Below are positions 20,204-29,793 of a stretch of DNA of 64,000 bases, in pieces. A program made the translations under genes and the position numbers. The stretch is taken from the NCBI RefSeq assembly GCF_000612725.1, contig NZ_HG964453.1, positions 608,106-672,105 of the forward strand, read 5' to 3'. How positions within the stretch are numbered: position 1 is the stretch's first letter; every line of letters starts with the position of its first letter. Below the pieces are notes generated by a model that saw only the letters and a program-made list of their open reading frames with translations, searched no databases and was not told the origin of the DNA. Source of the stretch: Mycolicibacterium austroafricanum. Its GTDB lineage: Bacteria > Actinomycetota > Actinomycetes > Mycobacteriales > Mycobacteriaceae.

Positions 20204-20517
20204 GCACGCTCGATCCCGAGGACGCCAAGCTGGTGGTACTGGCACGAGGCGCGATGAGCCGGGCCGAGGCCGGGGACGGGGCCGCGGTCCGCGACGCTGA
20301 CGGCCGCACCTACGCCGGCGCACCCGTCACTCTCGACGCGCTCACCCTGACCGCGTTGCAAGCGGCGATCGCGGCGGCGGTGTCCAGCGGTGCCACCTTG
20401 TTGGAGGCCGCGGTTCTCGTCGGCGGCTCCGCCGACGACCCCGGGATCGCGGCGGTGCGTGAACTCTCGCCCGACGCCGCAGTCATCGTGACCGACCGCT
20501 CGGGCCACCCGCTGTGA
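20200..20517 (+). CDS. Degenerate cytidine deaminase-like protein
   Basis: This 105-residue protein sits where Actinobacteria carry a cytidine deaminase homologue before era. The fold is still readable ([59 protein letters not shown]). It contains no Cys at all and lacks both the CAE/HAE and PCxxC zinc motifs, so deaminase activity is unlikely. It is tightly coupled on both sides (ATGA at the start, GTGA into era), which suggests a retained non-catalytic role. Confidence 0.75.
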   Translation: MSTLDPEDAKLVVLARGAMSRAEAGDGAAVRDADGRTYAGAPVTLDALTLTALQAAIAAAVSSGATLLEAAVLVGGSADDPGIAAVRELSPDAAVIVTDRSGHPL

Positions 20518-21431
20518 CCGACGAGGCCGAATTCCGTTCCGGTTTCGTCTGTTTCGTCGGCAGGCCGAACACCGGCAAGTCCACCCTGACCAACGCACTG
20601 GTGGGCACCAAGGTCGCGATCACGTCGAACCGGCCGCAGACCACCCGGCACACGATCCGCGGCATCGTGCACCGCGACGAGTTCCAGATCGTGCTCGTGG
20701 ACACCCCTGGGCTGCACCGGCCCCGCACCCTGCTCGGCCAGCGGCTCAACGAACTGGTGAAGGACACCTACTCCGAGGTCGACGTCATCGGTATGTGCAT
20801 CCCCGCCGACGAGAAGATCGGCCCCGGCGACAGGTGGATCTACGAGCAGATCCGTGCGGTCGCCCCGCGGACCACGCTGATCGCGATCGTCACCAAGATC
20901 GACAAGGTGTCCAAAGACCGCGTCGGCGAGCAACTCCTCGCGGTCAGTGAGCTTTTCGGTCCCGACGCCGACATCGTGCCGGTGTCTGCGACGTCGGGCA
21001 CCCAGCTCGACGTGCTCATCGACGTGCTGGTGTCGAAGCTGCCGCCCGGGCCGGCGTTCTATCCCGACGGCGAACTCACCGACGAGCCCGAAGAAGTGCT
21101 GATGGCCGAGCTGATCCGCGAGGCTGCGTTGGAGGGGGTGCGCGACGAACTGCCGCACTCGCTGGCCGTGGTGATCGACGAGGTCGAAGAGCGCCCGGGC
21201 CGTCCAGACGACGATCCGCTGATCGACGTGCACGCGATCCTCTACGTCGAACGCGACTCCCAGAAGGGCATCGTGATCGGCAAAGGCGGCGCGCGTCTGC
21301 GTGAGGTCGGCACCGCCGCGCGCACCCAGATCGAGAAGCTGCTCGGCACCAAGGTGTACCTGGATCTGCGCGTCAAGATCGCCAAGAACTGGCAGCGTGA
21401 TCCCAAACAGCTTGGGCGACTGGGCTTCTAG
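20514..21431 (+). CDS. era: GTPase Era
   Basis: This 305-residue essential GTPase takes part in 16S rRNA and 30S assembly. G1 GRPNTGKST, G3 DTPGLHR, G4 TKIDK and G5 SAT are all present, followed by a C-terminal KH domain with IVIGKGGARLREVG. GTG 20514 overlaps the preceding stop codon. It ends the phoH-ybeY-corC-cdd-era operon. Confidence 0.96.
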   Translation: MTDEAEFRSGFVCFVGRPNTGKSTLTNALVGTKVAITSNRPQTTRHTIRGIVHRDEFQIVLVDTPGLHRPRTLLGQRLNELVKDTYSEVDVIGMCIPADEKIGPGDRWIYEQIRAVAPRTTLIAIVTKIDKVSKDRVGEQLLAVSELFGPDADIVPVSATSGTQLDVLIDVLVSKLPPGPAFYPDGELTDEPEEVLMAELIREAALEGVRDELPHSLAVVIDEVEERPGRPDDDPLIDVHAILYVERDSQKGIVIGKGGARLREVGTAARTQIEKLLGTKVYLDLRVKIAKNWQRDPKQLGRLGF

Positions 21432-21528
21432 TCCTCGCGTTGGCATACACGCCCTCTGTGTCGGAGCAAGGCAGTCGAATTGCGCAGACTGCGATTCCGT
21501 AGTCCGAGGCCGCCGGTCGGCGAGAGTG

Positions 21529-21544
21529 CAGTAGCGCACTACTG
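21529..21544. promoter_or_regulatory. Short perfect inverted repeat in the era/PE-PPE gap
   Basis: CAGTAG-CGCA-CTACTG is a six-base perfect inverted repeat in the 212-base gap between era and the PE-PPE gene. It has no following T-run, so an operator is a little more likely than a terminator. Nothing else recognisable is seen in the gap. Confidence 0.25.
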
Positions 21545-21643
21545 AGCTCCGTCACACCGGTCATGGGCAAGATTCGCTTCGGGGTACTTGGGCCCGGACG
21601 CGGGGCTCGTGGTTCCGCCAGGATCAATATGGAGGGACGGACC

Positions 21644-23275
21644 ATGCTTGGTGCTAAACACGGACGCGGCGCGGTCGCGCCGGCATCGCGAAGGTTCCGG
21701 CGCAGCCTGGCCCCAGTGCGGCTGCCGATCGGCGCTTCCATCCTGGCGGCGATGACCATCGCTGTCCCCATGGCTGTTTCGCCAGGCTCGCCTGCGATGA
21801 AACTGTCCGCCGACTCGACGGCCCTGCTGTTGTGCGGGACCACCTGTCCCACCTTTCACGATGCCGGCGTCGAGGCGGTCATGGACAAGTTCGTCACCCC
21901 GACCCACCCGGATCAGAGCTTCACGCCGATCGCGGTGACAACGCCGAATGAGAATTGGCCCCTCACCGGGATCTTTCGTCTCCTCGGGTTGTTGCTCGGG
22001 GATCCCGGCATCTTCGGACCGGGCGGCCCCGCATGGCCGGATGAGCCTTGGTGGAAGCTCTCAGGGCTCTTCGACCTCACCGCCGATCAGTCGATAGAGG
22101 CCGGCGCCGCCGACCTGGAGGCGGCGATGGCCGCACACCCCGATGACCGCACGGTGATCTACGGCCTTTCACAGGGTGCGGCGGTCGCCAACGTGGTGAA
22201 GAACCGGCTGGCCGCAAAGCACCCGGAGGGCGCCGCGGCACCCGATATCGACTTCGTGCTGCAGGGATCGGCCCATGTGCCCAACGGCGGTCTCTCCGCC
22301 CGGTTCCCGGGTCTCCACATCCCGATTCTCGACTGGACGTTCGACGGCCCTGGGTCGACCGCAACCCAGTTCGACACCGTCTACATCACCCGGCAATACG
22401 ACGGTTTCGCGGATTTCCCGCTGTATCCGCTCAACGTGATCGCCGACCTGAATGCGGTTCTCGGAATTCTGTACCTCCATACGCGACCGTTCGACGACAG
22501 CCTGCCCCCAGACCCCACGACGTCGCCGGCTTATCAGGGCACCCACGGCGACAGCAGCTTCTACTTCTTCGAGACGCAGGACCTGCCGTTGTTCGCTCCA
22601 CTCCGCATGCTGGGCGTGCCTGAGCCGCTGATCGACATCGTCGAGCCGTTCTTCCGAGTACTCGTCGAACTTGGCTATGACCGCAGCATCCCGCCGTGGG
22701 AACCGACCCCGGCGCGGCTTTTTCCGAAGCTTGACATCGCCGAAGTGGTCACCGATTTCGGTCAGGCAATCGGCGAGGGTATTGACAACGCCATAGCCCT
22801 GATCGATCTGCCGCCGCGGGTGAGCACGCCCGCGCCGGCCACCGGTGTGAGCGGATCCGCCGAAGTCGTCGAGGCAGAAGCCGTTCAGGACGATATGACT
22901 CACAATGTGACGTCGACCGACCCGTCCGCTAGCGAGGAGTTGAGTTCGACGGAGCCCGCGACCGAACACGGACAGGCATCGAGCGGCGCGGAGCTTTCGA
23001 CGACTGAAGTGACCGGGACGGAAGATGCGGTCGAGGCGTCGACCGACGACGCGACCTCCGACCAGGTGTTGCCGGCATCGAGTCGGGCGCATCCCCCCGC
23101 GCTGCCGCATTCGCCTGGCGCCGCCATCTCGACCGGTGAGGTCGCAGCTGTCGACCAGGCGATGTCTGAGGGGTCGTCGTCAGGATCGTCAGCAGCGCCG
23201 GCGCCGGACGGTTCGTCGTCTGCGGATAGTGCCGCAGCCGGCGAATCGTCCGGCGGCGGCGACGGCTCCAGTTGA
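21644..23275 (+). CDS. Secreted PE-PPE-domain hydrolase with acidic C-terminal tail
   Basis: This 543-residue protein has an Arg-rich N terminus and a hydrophobic export segment (LPIGASILAAMTIAVPMAV). The PE-PPE type alpha/beta-hydrolase domain follows: FHDAGVEAVMDKFVTP, the nucleophile elbow VIYGLSQGAAVANVV (GxSxG near residue 173), then LQGSAHVPNGGL. From about residue 390 the sequence becomes low-complexity Ser/Thr/Glu/Ala with no fold. Unlike true PE/PPE proteins there is no PE or PPE N-terminal domain. ATG 21644 is chosen for its GGAGGGA site at six bases. Likely an envelope esterase/lipase; substrate unknown. Confidence 0.8.
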   Translation: MLGAKHGRGAVAPASRRFRRSLAPVRLPIGASILAAMTIAVPMAVSPGSPAMKLSADSTALLLCGTTCPTFHDAGVEAVMDKFVTPTHPDQSFTPIAVTTPNENWPLTGIFRLLGLLLGDPGIFGPGGPAWPDEPWWKLSGLFDLTADQSIEAGAADLEAAMAAHPDDRTVIYGLSQGAAVANVVKNRLAAKHPEGAAAPDIDFVLQGSAHVPNGGLSARFPGLHIPILDWTFDGPGSTATQFDTVYITRQYDGFADFPLYPLNVIADLNAVLGILYLHTRPFDDSLPPDPTTSPAYQGTHGDSSFYFFETQDLPLFAPLRMLGVPEPLIDIVEPFFRVLVELGYDRSIPPWEPTPARLFPKLDIAEVVTDFGQAIGEGIDNAIALIDLPPRVSTPAPATGVSGSAEVVEAEAVQDDMTHNVTSTDPSASEELSSTEPATEHGQASSGAELSTTEVTGTEDAVEASTDDATSDQVLPASSRAHPPALPHSPGAAISTGEVAAVDQAMSEGSSSGSSAAPAPDGSSSADSAAAGESSGGGDGSS

Positions 23276-23276
23276 G

Positions 23277-26200
23277 CTAGCGGTGGCCGTCGACCATTGC
23301 CCGGGCCCACGCAATATGTCCGTCGAAACCCAGCGACTCCGCCATATCGCGGTAACGAGTCGCCAGGTGCATGTAGGCGATTTCGTCGCCGCCGGCACCG
23401 GACAGCAGCGCACGCAGCCGCATCAGCATGATTCCGGGCATCGCCGAACGGGCTCCCGCCGCCAGGTTCGCGAACCAGGAAATAGCCTCCCGAGCTTCGG
23501 TCAGATCGCCGCAGGCGGCGCGCTCCAGCAGCGTCTCCACCAGAACGCCGGTACCCCAAACGCCATAGAAGGGGTATCCCCGCCGCAGCTCACCGACCGC
23601 GTGGCGCATCACCGGTAGGGCGCCGTCGTGGTCGCCGTTCCTGGCCGCTTCTCGGGCGGCCCACAAGTCGGTTACCGGGATGAGAAAGAGGATGTGCCTG
23701 CGCGTCCAGATGTCGCGGGCCTGCATCATCAGTTCGAGCCCGCGTCGACGGTCGGATACGTCGTCCTGCTTCAGCAGGCCGACAGCCAACGTGTACGCGG
23801 CCAAGCCCATTGCACGATCGTTGCTCGCCCCTTGGGCGGTCTGCAGCGCACCCTGGCTCGCACGCATCACGAAGTCGTCGGCATCGAGCGCCCCGTACTG
23901 CATCGCGATGCCGTAGGACCACGCGATCACCCCGGAGAGGGTTTCCGGGTTGCTGCGCTGGGCCATCGCGACGGCGTCGTGGAGGTCTGCGCGCCATCCG
24001 GGACGGCCGAGACACGACCGCGCGGTGCCGCGCCATGCCAGCGCGACCGCGAGCGGTGATCCGACGCCGTAGCCGGCGCCTTTGACGGGGTCACCGGCCG
24101 CGAGGTCGACGACGGTGTTCGACCACCGCAAGATTTCGCCGAAACCACAGACACCCAACCAGCTGCAGAAGGCTACGGCCGCCAGCCCCATGGTCGGGGT
24201 GGGATCGTCGATCGATTCGAGCAGCGCCACCTGCTGAGATGACAGTTGCGCCGCCTCACGCACGCGCCCGGAATAGAGTGCCTCGGTGGCGACCGCGGTC
24301 ATGCCGATGGCCAGCGAGACGTTGTCCCCGGCCGCGCTGCACAACTCCCGCAGCTCCGTGAAGCGGGCCCGGCTTTCCTGGACTTCTCGGGCTTGTAGAT
24401 CGGTGGCACACAACATGGTGCGCGGGGCGATGCGCATCGACAGCTGGTCGGGGTCCTCGTGAGGAAGTTGGTCGGCGATGCGGCGCGCCCGCTCCCAACT
24501 CATTCGGGCGGCAGCAAGATCGCGATTCGTCGACCATGCGCCGGAGCGCATGTGCCAGTCGTACGCAGGGCGCTGATCACCAGCGGCCTCGAGGTGTCCG
24601 GCGATCAGCGACGCGTTCTCCTCCAACGACTCCGGCGCACGCTCTTGGATCGCGGTGGCCAGGCGTCGGTGCCAATGGGTGCGATCAGATTTCAGCTGTG
24701 ATTCGTAGGCGACGGCGCGGATCAGTGGGTGGTGGAACGCGTACTCGGCGCTTGGGGTGAACCGAACTTGGTCGATCAGTTCCGCGCCCAGCAGCTCATC
24801 GAACACCGCATCGATGCCCAACGCGGCGAGCAGCCCGGCCTCGAAACGGGCTCCGATCACCGACGCGGCGTTCAATGTCCGCTTGGCCGCGGTGCTCATC
24901 CGGTCGATGCGCGCCTCGATTGCCGCCTGGACCGTCGCCGGCACCGCGACGTCGGCGATGTCCGTGCGACATATGTACTCCCCGTGCTCGCCGGTTAGCA
25001 CCCCGCGCTGGGCCAACTCGCGCACCATCTCCTCGGCAAAAAACGGGTTCCCGGCAGCCCGCTCGGCGATGGCTGTCGTCAGGTCTCTGACCGAGGCATC
25101 TGACCCCAGTAGTTCACCCAGCATTGTCGCAGTATCCGAGTCATTCAGTGGCGCAAGGGCTATCAGTTGGGCGCCATCCACTTGCGTTAGATCCCCCGTG
25201 TATTCGGGGCGCGAGGTGATCAGGACCATCAACTTGGTCTGTGGGATCACCGTGAGGAAGTCGGCCAGCATCGACTCGCTGATCGCATCGATCCAGTGCA
25301 CATCCTCGATGATGTGAAGCGTCGGGTCCGTGAGCGCCAGCGATGCGGTATTGATCAGGGCTGTCAACCGTTGCCGTCGTGCGGCCGGGTCGATTTGCGG
25401 CAACGCCACATCCGGGTCGGCGATGCCGAGCAGATCTTCAAGCAGCAGCACATCCCGGGCGTCGGCGTCCCGGAGTTGTTCCCGCACCAGGGCGCGGGCG
25501 GCATCGCTCTGCAGGTCCGTCACTCCGGTGGCGGCCCGCAGCAATCGCGTCACCGCCTGGAACGGAACCTCCCGGGCGTGGGATTCGCAGAAGGTCCAGA
25601 TCACCTCGAGCCCGCGCGCCGCCGCGGCGTCGGCCGCCTCCCTGGCCACCCGACTTTTGCCGATGCCTGGCGGTCCGACGACATTGACCACGCCACCGCG
25701 GGCGCCGATGGTGCGGTCCGCAAGGGCGTCGAGTGTCGCCATCTCCCGGTGCCGACCGACGAGGCCGGCCTCGGCGCGACCGACCCACCCCACCCGCGGA
25801 CCGATACCCAGCAGCCGGCGCGCGTGCACCGGTTCGTCGGCCCCTTTGATGCGCACGTGCTCGGGTTCGGCCAGGACAACCCTGTGTTCGACCAGTCGCA
25901 CGGTTGACTCTGAGACCATGACTCCACCTGGCGGCGCCACGGATTCCATCCGCTGCGCCATCCCAACGTGCTCGCCGATCGCGCGGTAACCCAATGATCC
26001 AGAACCGATGTCACCCGCGATCACCCGTCCTGAGCTGAGCCCCACCCGTACCTGCAACGCCGCGCCGTCGCTGAGCTCCACCTCGGAGGCCAACTGCTTC
26101 ATCTCATCCTGGATCGCGAGGGCTGCCACGCACGCCCGAAAAGCGTGGTCCTCCAGCGCAGTCGGGGCGCCGAAGATCGCCATCACGCCGTCGCCGTGGT

Positions 26201-26567
26201 ACTCCACGGTGCCACCGTAACGGCGCAGGACAGCCGCCGACCGCTCCACAACTTCGGTCATGATGTCGCGAAGTCTCTCCACATCCAGCCTGGCCGCGAG
26301 GTCCATCGACCGCACCACATCTGCGAACAGCAATGTCACCTGCTTGTACTCAGCCCGACGGGATCCTTGTGTGAGACGCGCGCCGCACTCGCTGCAGAAC
26401 CTGCTCGTCGAACTGGAGGGCGCGAAGCAGGAGCCGCAGGTCAGCTCCGGCGCAGTCGGTCCGGCGCCGCAGTCTCCGCTGGAGTCCACGCCGCTGATCG
26501 TTTCACCGCTGGTCAGTGGTGTCTGGCGTATCGCCGCCATTGTCGGACGAACTCGCGGGATCGTCAT
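23277..26567 (-). CDS. Cyclase-domain STAND ATPase regulator (giant, 1096 aa)
   Basis: The N terminus carries a zinc ribbon (Cys44, 47, 58, 61). A class III nucleotide cyclase domain follows at about 75-240, with metal-binding Asp83 (LLFADVVR) and Asp126 (EYHGDGVMAIFG). The usual transition-state Asn in VNxAxR is Gly202 here (EHVGMAQRMES); the Arg206 remains. An AAA/STAND ATPase comes next (P-loop VGPPGIGKSR at 298-306, LHIIEDVHWID), then a long TPR-like helical C terminus. ATG 26567 overlaps the stop of the LuxR gene upstream, so both are one transcript. Cyclase activity is doubtful; signal integration is inferred. Confidence 0.85.
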   Translation of the reverse strand: MTIPRVRPTMAAIRQTPLTSGETISGVDSSGDCGAGPTAPELTCGSCFAPSSSTSRFCSECGARLTQGSRRAEYKQVTLLFADVVRSMDLAARLDVERLRDIMTEVVERSAAVLRRYGGTVEYHGDGVMAIFGAPTALEDHAFRACVAALAIQDEMKQLASEVELSDGAALQVRVGLSSGRVIAGDIGSGSLGYRAIGEHVGMAQRMESVAPPGGVMVSESTVRLVEHRVVLAEPEHVRIKGADEPVHARRLLGIGPRVGWVGRAEAGLVGRHREMATLDALADRTIGARGGVVNVVGPPGIGKSRVAREAADAAAARGLEVIWTFCESHAREVPFQAVTRLLRAATGVTDLQSDAARALVREQLRDADARDVLLLEDLLGIADPDVALPQIDPAARRQRLTALINTASLALTDPTLHIIEDVHWIDAISESMLADFLTVIPQTKLMVLITSRPEYTGDLTQVDGAQLIALAPLNDSDTATMLGELLGSDASVRDLTTAIAERAAGNPFFAEEMVRELAQRGVLTGEHGEYICRTDIADVAVPATVQAAIEARIDRMSTAAKRTLNAASVIGARFEAGLLAALGIDAVFDELLGAELIDQVRFTPSAEYAFHHPLIRAVAYESQLKSDRTHWHRRLATAIQERAPESLEENASLIAGHLEAAGDQRPAYDWHMRSGAWSTNRDLAAARMSWERARRIADQLPHEDPDQLSMRIAPRTMLCATDLQAREVQESRARFTELRELCSAAGDNVSLAIGMTAVATEALYSGRVREAAQLSSQQVALLESIDDPTPTMGLAAVAFCSWLGVCGFGEILRWSNTVVDLAAGDPVKGAGYGVGSPLAVALAWRGTARSCLGRPGWRADLHDAVAMAQRSNPETLSGVIAWSYGIAMQYGALDADDFVMRASQGALQTAQGASNDRAMGLAAYTLAVGLLKQDDVSDRRRGLELMMQARDIWTRRHILFLIPVTDLWAAREAARNGDHDGALPVMRHAVGELRRGYPFYGVWGTGVLVETLLERAACGDLTEAREAISWFANLAAGARSAMPGIMLMRLRALLSGAGGDEIAYMHLATRYRDMAESLGFDGHIAWARAMVDGHR

Positions 26568-29191
26568 GCGTCGCCGGATCGATCTTCCGCCGTGGGCAAC
26601 AGCGCGGCCAGTTCGCGCCGGCTGGTCGTCCCGGTTTTCGACATCGCCCGATAGACGTGACTTTCCACCGTGCGCACCGACAAAGTCAGGCGCTCGGCAA
26701 TCTCTCGGCTCGACATGCCCTTACCGATCAGCATCACGATCTCCCGTTCGCGGTCGGTCAAGGGCAGAGGTTGGAGAGCGCTCAGGAGTGCCGGGGTACG
26801 AGCGCCACTCCGCTCGGCGAGGGCCGCCGCGCGCGCCGCACATCCCATGGCGGATCCGCGCTTTTCGTGACGGCGGTATGCCAGCGCGGCGTGAGCGGCG
26901 GTGTCGACCGCGGCGACAAGGTCGCCCATATGCTCGAATTCCGCTGAAAGGATGGCTAGTTGAGCGGCTTTATCGTCGCGCAGGGCCTCGGCGAACCGCG
27001 ATGCCAGTCGGACTCGCGGACCCTCAACGAGCGATTCGAGGTCGTGTAACCTGCGCGCGCTTCTGCGATCACCGAACTGAACAGCCGTCTGCAGACAGAG
27101 CACCTCGGCCGCGAATCGCCCTTGCGACGTCGCTTTCTCGGCTGCCGACCGCACGATGCCGATCGCTTCGCTGACCGCACCCTGTCCGGCGACCACCCAC
27201 GCGCGGGCAAGGCTCTGCTCGTAGTCCAGCAATCGAAAGGGGCGTTGCATATCGTCAAGCGATACGAGTGCGGCTGCGGCCGCATCTGTGTATCCGCTGG
27301 TGGCGAGCGCCTGTATCCGGGGAATCAGATAGCGGTAACCCCATCCAAGAGAATGGTTGGTAGACAATCCGATCGTTGCACGCTCCAGAAACGCGCATGC
27401 AGAACGGACGTCACCGGCTGCCAGCGAAGCGCGTCCTGCCACGGCGGTACCGAGCAGTTGGGCTGCGCCAGGGAGGTCGGCGGCCTGCTGCTGCACGCGC
27501 GCGGCGACGGTTGCGGCGTCATCTATCCGCCCGGCCAGTAACAAAGCGCTGACATGTGAGTCGGCGATGTTGAATCTCATGTGCGGTGCGTCAAGAGAGC
27601 GGGCGACGGCGGAATACCCTGCTTTTGAGGTCCTGACAGCCGCGGCGGTTCGTCCGGCGTCCGCATCGATCGTCGCCAGCGCCCATGCCAGCTCCGCACC
27701 GACGACTGCAGGCATCCGATCGGTCTCGAGCCCCTCGCATGCCGACATTGCCGCGTCGGGCTGATCCATCGCGAACCAGTACACCGTCAGGAATGCGTCG
27801 ATGTAGCTGCGCTCGTGGGACGGCACGGTGCGAGATGCATCATCGATGAGTGCTTTTGCGCGCGGGGGATCACCGAGCGCCCACAGCATGTTGCTGGCGC
27901 GCAGGAACGCCAATCGGGCACGGTCACCACCGGCCAGTCCGGCCGGATCGATCCGGGTGAGCACGGCGTCGGCGTCCTCCCCGCGACCGAGCCACGAAAG
28001 TGCGTGCGCGCGAACAAATTCAGCGTCCAGTCCGCCGCCTGCCCGGACTGCCGCATCGGCGAGTCGATCAGCGAGGCCGAGGTCCGCGAGCCACACGGCG
28101 CCGTGTGCTGCCTTCGTCAACACGTCGATGTCAGGGGTCAGGTCGGAGTCGAGGCTCAACGTGGCACGGCGCACGAGCACGTGGATCTCGTCGCCGGCGT
28201 CGGATTCGGCAAGTTCTCCGGCGATGAGTCCCCGCAGCCGACGCAGCTTGCTTGCCGGTGCACGCCTACGCCGTACCTCTCCGTAAATGGGGTGTGCGAG
28301 CCGTACGGTTATGCCGGCCACCGTCGGTTCGAGGGTGATGAGTCCGCGGGTTTCGGCGTCCTCGATTGCGCGTCGATCAGTGATCCGCGCGAGTGCAGCC
28401 AACTCGATGGGCTCACCGACGGCCAGTGCGTCGACGACGTCGCCGACGGGTGTGGGAAGAGCACCGACACTGGATTCGACGAACTCGACAAGGCTCGGCG
28501 GCACGATCATGTCGCCGAGCCATCGCCAGTTGCCGTCGTTGTGGAGCGCGAATCGTCCGTCGGTGATCTCCTGTTCAACGATGTGGCGCAGGTACAGCGC
28601 ATTACCGCGTGTGAGCTCCCACAGTCGCTGCGTTGCGCACGGATCCACCGCTGCGCCCAGCGTTGCGGAAACGAGCGTGGACGTTTCTTCTGGTGTCAAG
28701 GGTTGCAGTGAGAGGCGGTCGAACCGGCCAATCCGCCAAATCTCTTGCACTGCCGCGGGAACCGGTTCCGCATCCCGCACGGTGAGTATCAGTTTCGCCG
28801 CGTCTCGCTGCACGATCTGGTTGACGACAAACGCCGACAGCTCATCGAGGAGATGTACGTCGTCGACGACGATCAGCACCTCGGAAGCCGAGGGCGTTGC
28901 CGTCAGAGACGCGATCACGCCTCTCAGCAACTCCACTGGATCTCCGACACCCGGCAGAGCCCACGCGGCGAATGCACCCAGCGGAACTGTCCGCCCCGAG
29001 TGCGTCCCGATAGCCAGTCGGGTTTCGCAGTTCCGCGACTCCGCAGTCGACATGGCTTCGCGAGCAACCCGACTCTTGCCGACCCCCGCTACTCCGGAGA
29101 TGACGATCCCGGAAACGTCCGGCGCCGAGAGCGCGGCCTCGATACTCCGCAACTCCGCCGAACGACCAATTAACGGCCACGACAGGTGCAC
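26564..29191 (-). CDS. LuxR-family STAND ATPase regulator (LAL type, 875 aa)
   Basis: An N-terminal ATPase (LIGRSAELRSIEAAL, P-loop SGVAGVGKSR near 33-41, VLIVVDDVHLLDEL) leads into a long helical repeat region. The C-terminal LuxR helix-turn-helix is LPLTDREREIVMLIGKGMSSREIAERLTLSVRTVESHVYRAMSK, read in pieces. These large ATP-dependent LuxR regulators are transcription activators controlled by ligands. GTG 29191 starts the gene. Its stop overlaps the cyclase-ATPase start, so the two STAND proteins are probably made together. Confidence 0.9.
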   Translation of the reverse strand: MHLSWPLIGRSAELRSIEAALSAPDVSGIVISGVAGVGKSRVAREAMSTAESRNCETRLAIGTHSGRTVPLGAFAAWALPGVGDPVELLRGVIASLTATPSASEVLIVVDDVHLLDELSAFVVNQIVQRDAAKLILTVRDAEPVPAAVQEIWRIGRFDRLSLQPLTPEETSTLVSATLGAAVDPCATQRLWELTRGNALYLRHIVEQEITDGRFALHNDGNWRWLGDMIVPPSLVEFVESSVGALPTPVGDVVDALAVGEPIELAALARITDRRAIEDAETRGLITLEPTVAGITVRLAHPIYGEVRRRRAPASKLRRLRGLIAGELAESDAGDEIHVLVRRATLSLDSDLTPDIDVLTKAAHGAVWLADLGLADRLADAAVRAGGGLDAEFVRAHALSWLGRGEDADAVLTRIDPAGLAGGDRARLAFLRASNMLWALGDPPRAKALIDDASRTVPSHERSYIDAFLTVYWFAMDQPDAAMSACEGLETDRMPAVVGAELAWALATIDADAGRTAAAVRTSKAGYSAVARSLDAPHMRFNIADSHVSALLLAGRIDDAATVAARVQQQAADLPGAAQLLGTAVAGRASLAAGDVRSACAFLERATIGLSTNHSLGWGYRYLIPRIQALATSGYTDAAAAALVSLDDMQRPFRLLDYEQSLARAWVVAGQGAVSEAIGIVRSAAEKATSQGRFAAEVLCLQTAVQFGDRRSARRLHDLESLVEGPRVRLASRFAEALRDDKAAQLAILSAEFEHMGDLVAAVDTAAHAALAYRRHEKRGSAMGCAARAAALAERSGARTPALLSALQPLPLTDREREIVMLIGKGMSSREIAERLTLSVRTVESHVYRAMSKTGTTSRRELAALLPTAEDRSGDA

Positions 29192-29297
29192 GACACGAGC
29201 CTAGGAGCGCAAGCGGCGCAGGGGTGCGGGAACTGGCGTCTAGAGGCGATTTCGGTGTCGTTGGTCCCGCCAGGCGTGACCAACTACACCGAAATAG

Positions 29298-29783
29298 CTA
29301 GCCCGGCTGGCCGTAGACCGCCACCACCACGGAGCGGTCCAGGCTGTTCTCCGACCACACGCCGATCTGCGTGTTCGCGCAGTTGCTCATGATCGCCATG
29401 TAATCGGGGCGGTAGTACCACTGGTTCATGATCTCGACGCCGCTGATCGCCAGCGCCGGGTTGATCGCGACCGTCTCGGCGACGGTGCCGACGAATCCGG
29501 CCTTGTTGGCGCGGTCCTGCGCGGTGGAGCCGTCGGAGCCGATGTCGCCGCCCAGCGCCCGGTTGTGCAGCACGTCGTTGGTGTGCCACTGCGCGGCCAG
29601 TTGCAGCTGCGGGTTGATTTTGAGGTCGGTGGTGCAGCCGCTGTTCTGCTGGATCGTGTAGACGTTGACGGCGACGCTCTCGTTGAGGCGTCGGTTGTCT
29701 GCCTGCGCCGCGGGCGTCCCCGCGACCACCGCGCCCACAAGCATCGCGGCGGGCACGATGCGCACGACATTGCTCACGGTCAC
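29298..29783 (-). CDS. Secreted CAP-superfamily (SCP-like) protein
   Basis: This is a protein of about 161 residues with a signal peptide (VRIVPAAMLVGAVVAGTPAAQA) followed by DNRRLNESVAVNVYTIQQNSGC. The CAP fold is indicated by PQLQLAAQWHTNDVLHNRALGGDIGSDGST and ALAISGVEIMNQWYYRP, with a late Cys (IMSNCANTQIGVW). GTG 29783 is chosen because it begins just before the signal peptide; a longer frame upstream lies within the amidase stop region. It is 10 bases behind the amidase gene and probably co-transcribed. Confidence 0.82.
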   Translation of the reverse strand: MTVSNVVRIVPAAMLVGAVVAGTPAAQADNRRLNESVAVNVYTIQQNSGCTTDLKINPQLQLAAQWHTNDVLHNRALGGDIGSDGSTAQDRANKAGFVGTVAETVAINPALAISGVEIMNQWYYRPDYMAIMSNCANTQIGVWSENSLDRSVVVAVYGQPG

Positions 29784-29793
29784 AGCCGGGAGA

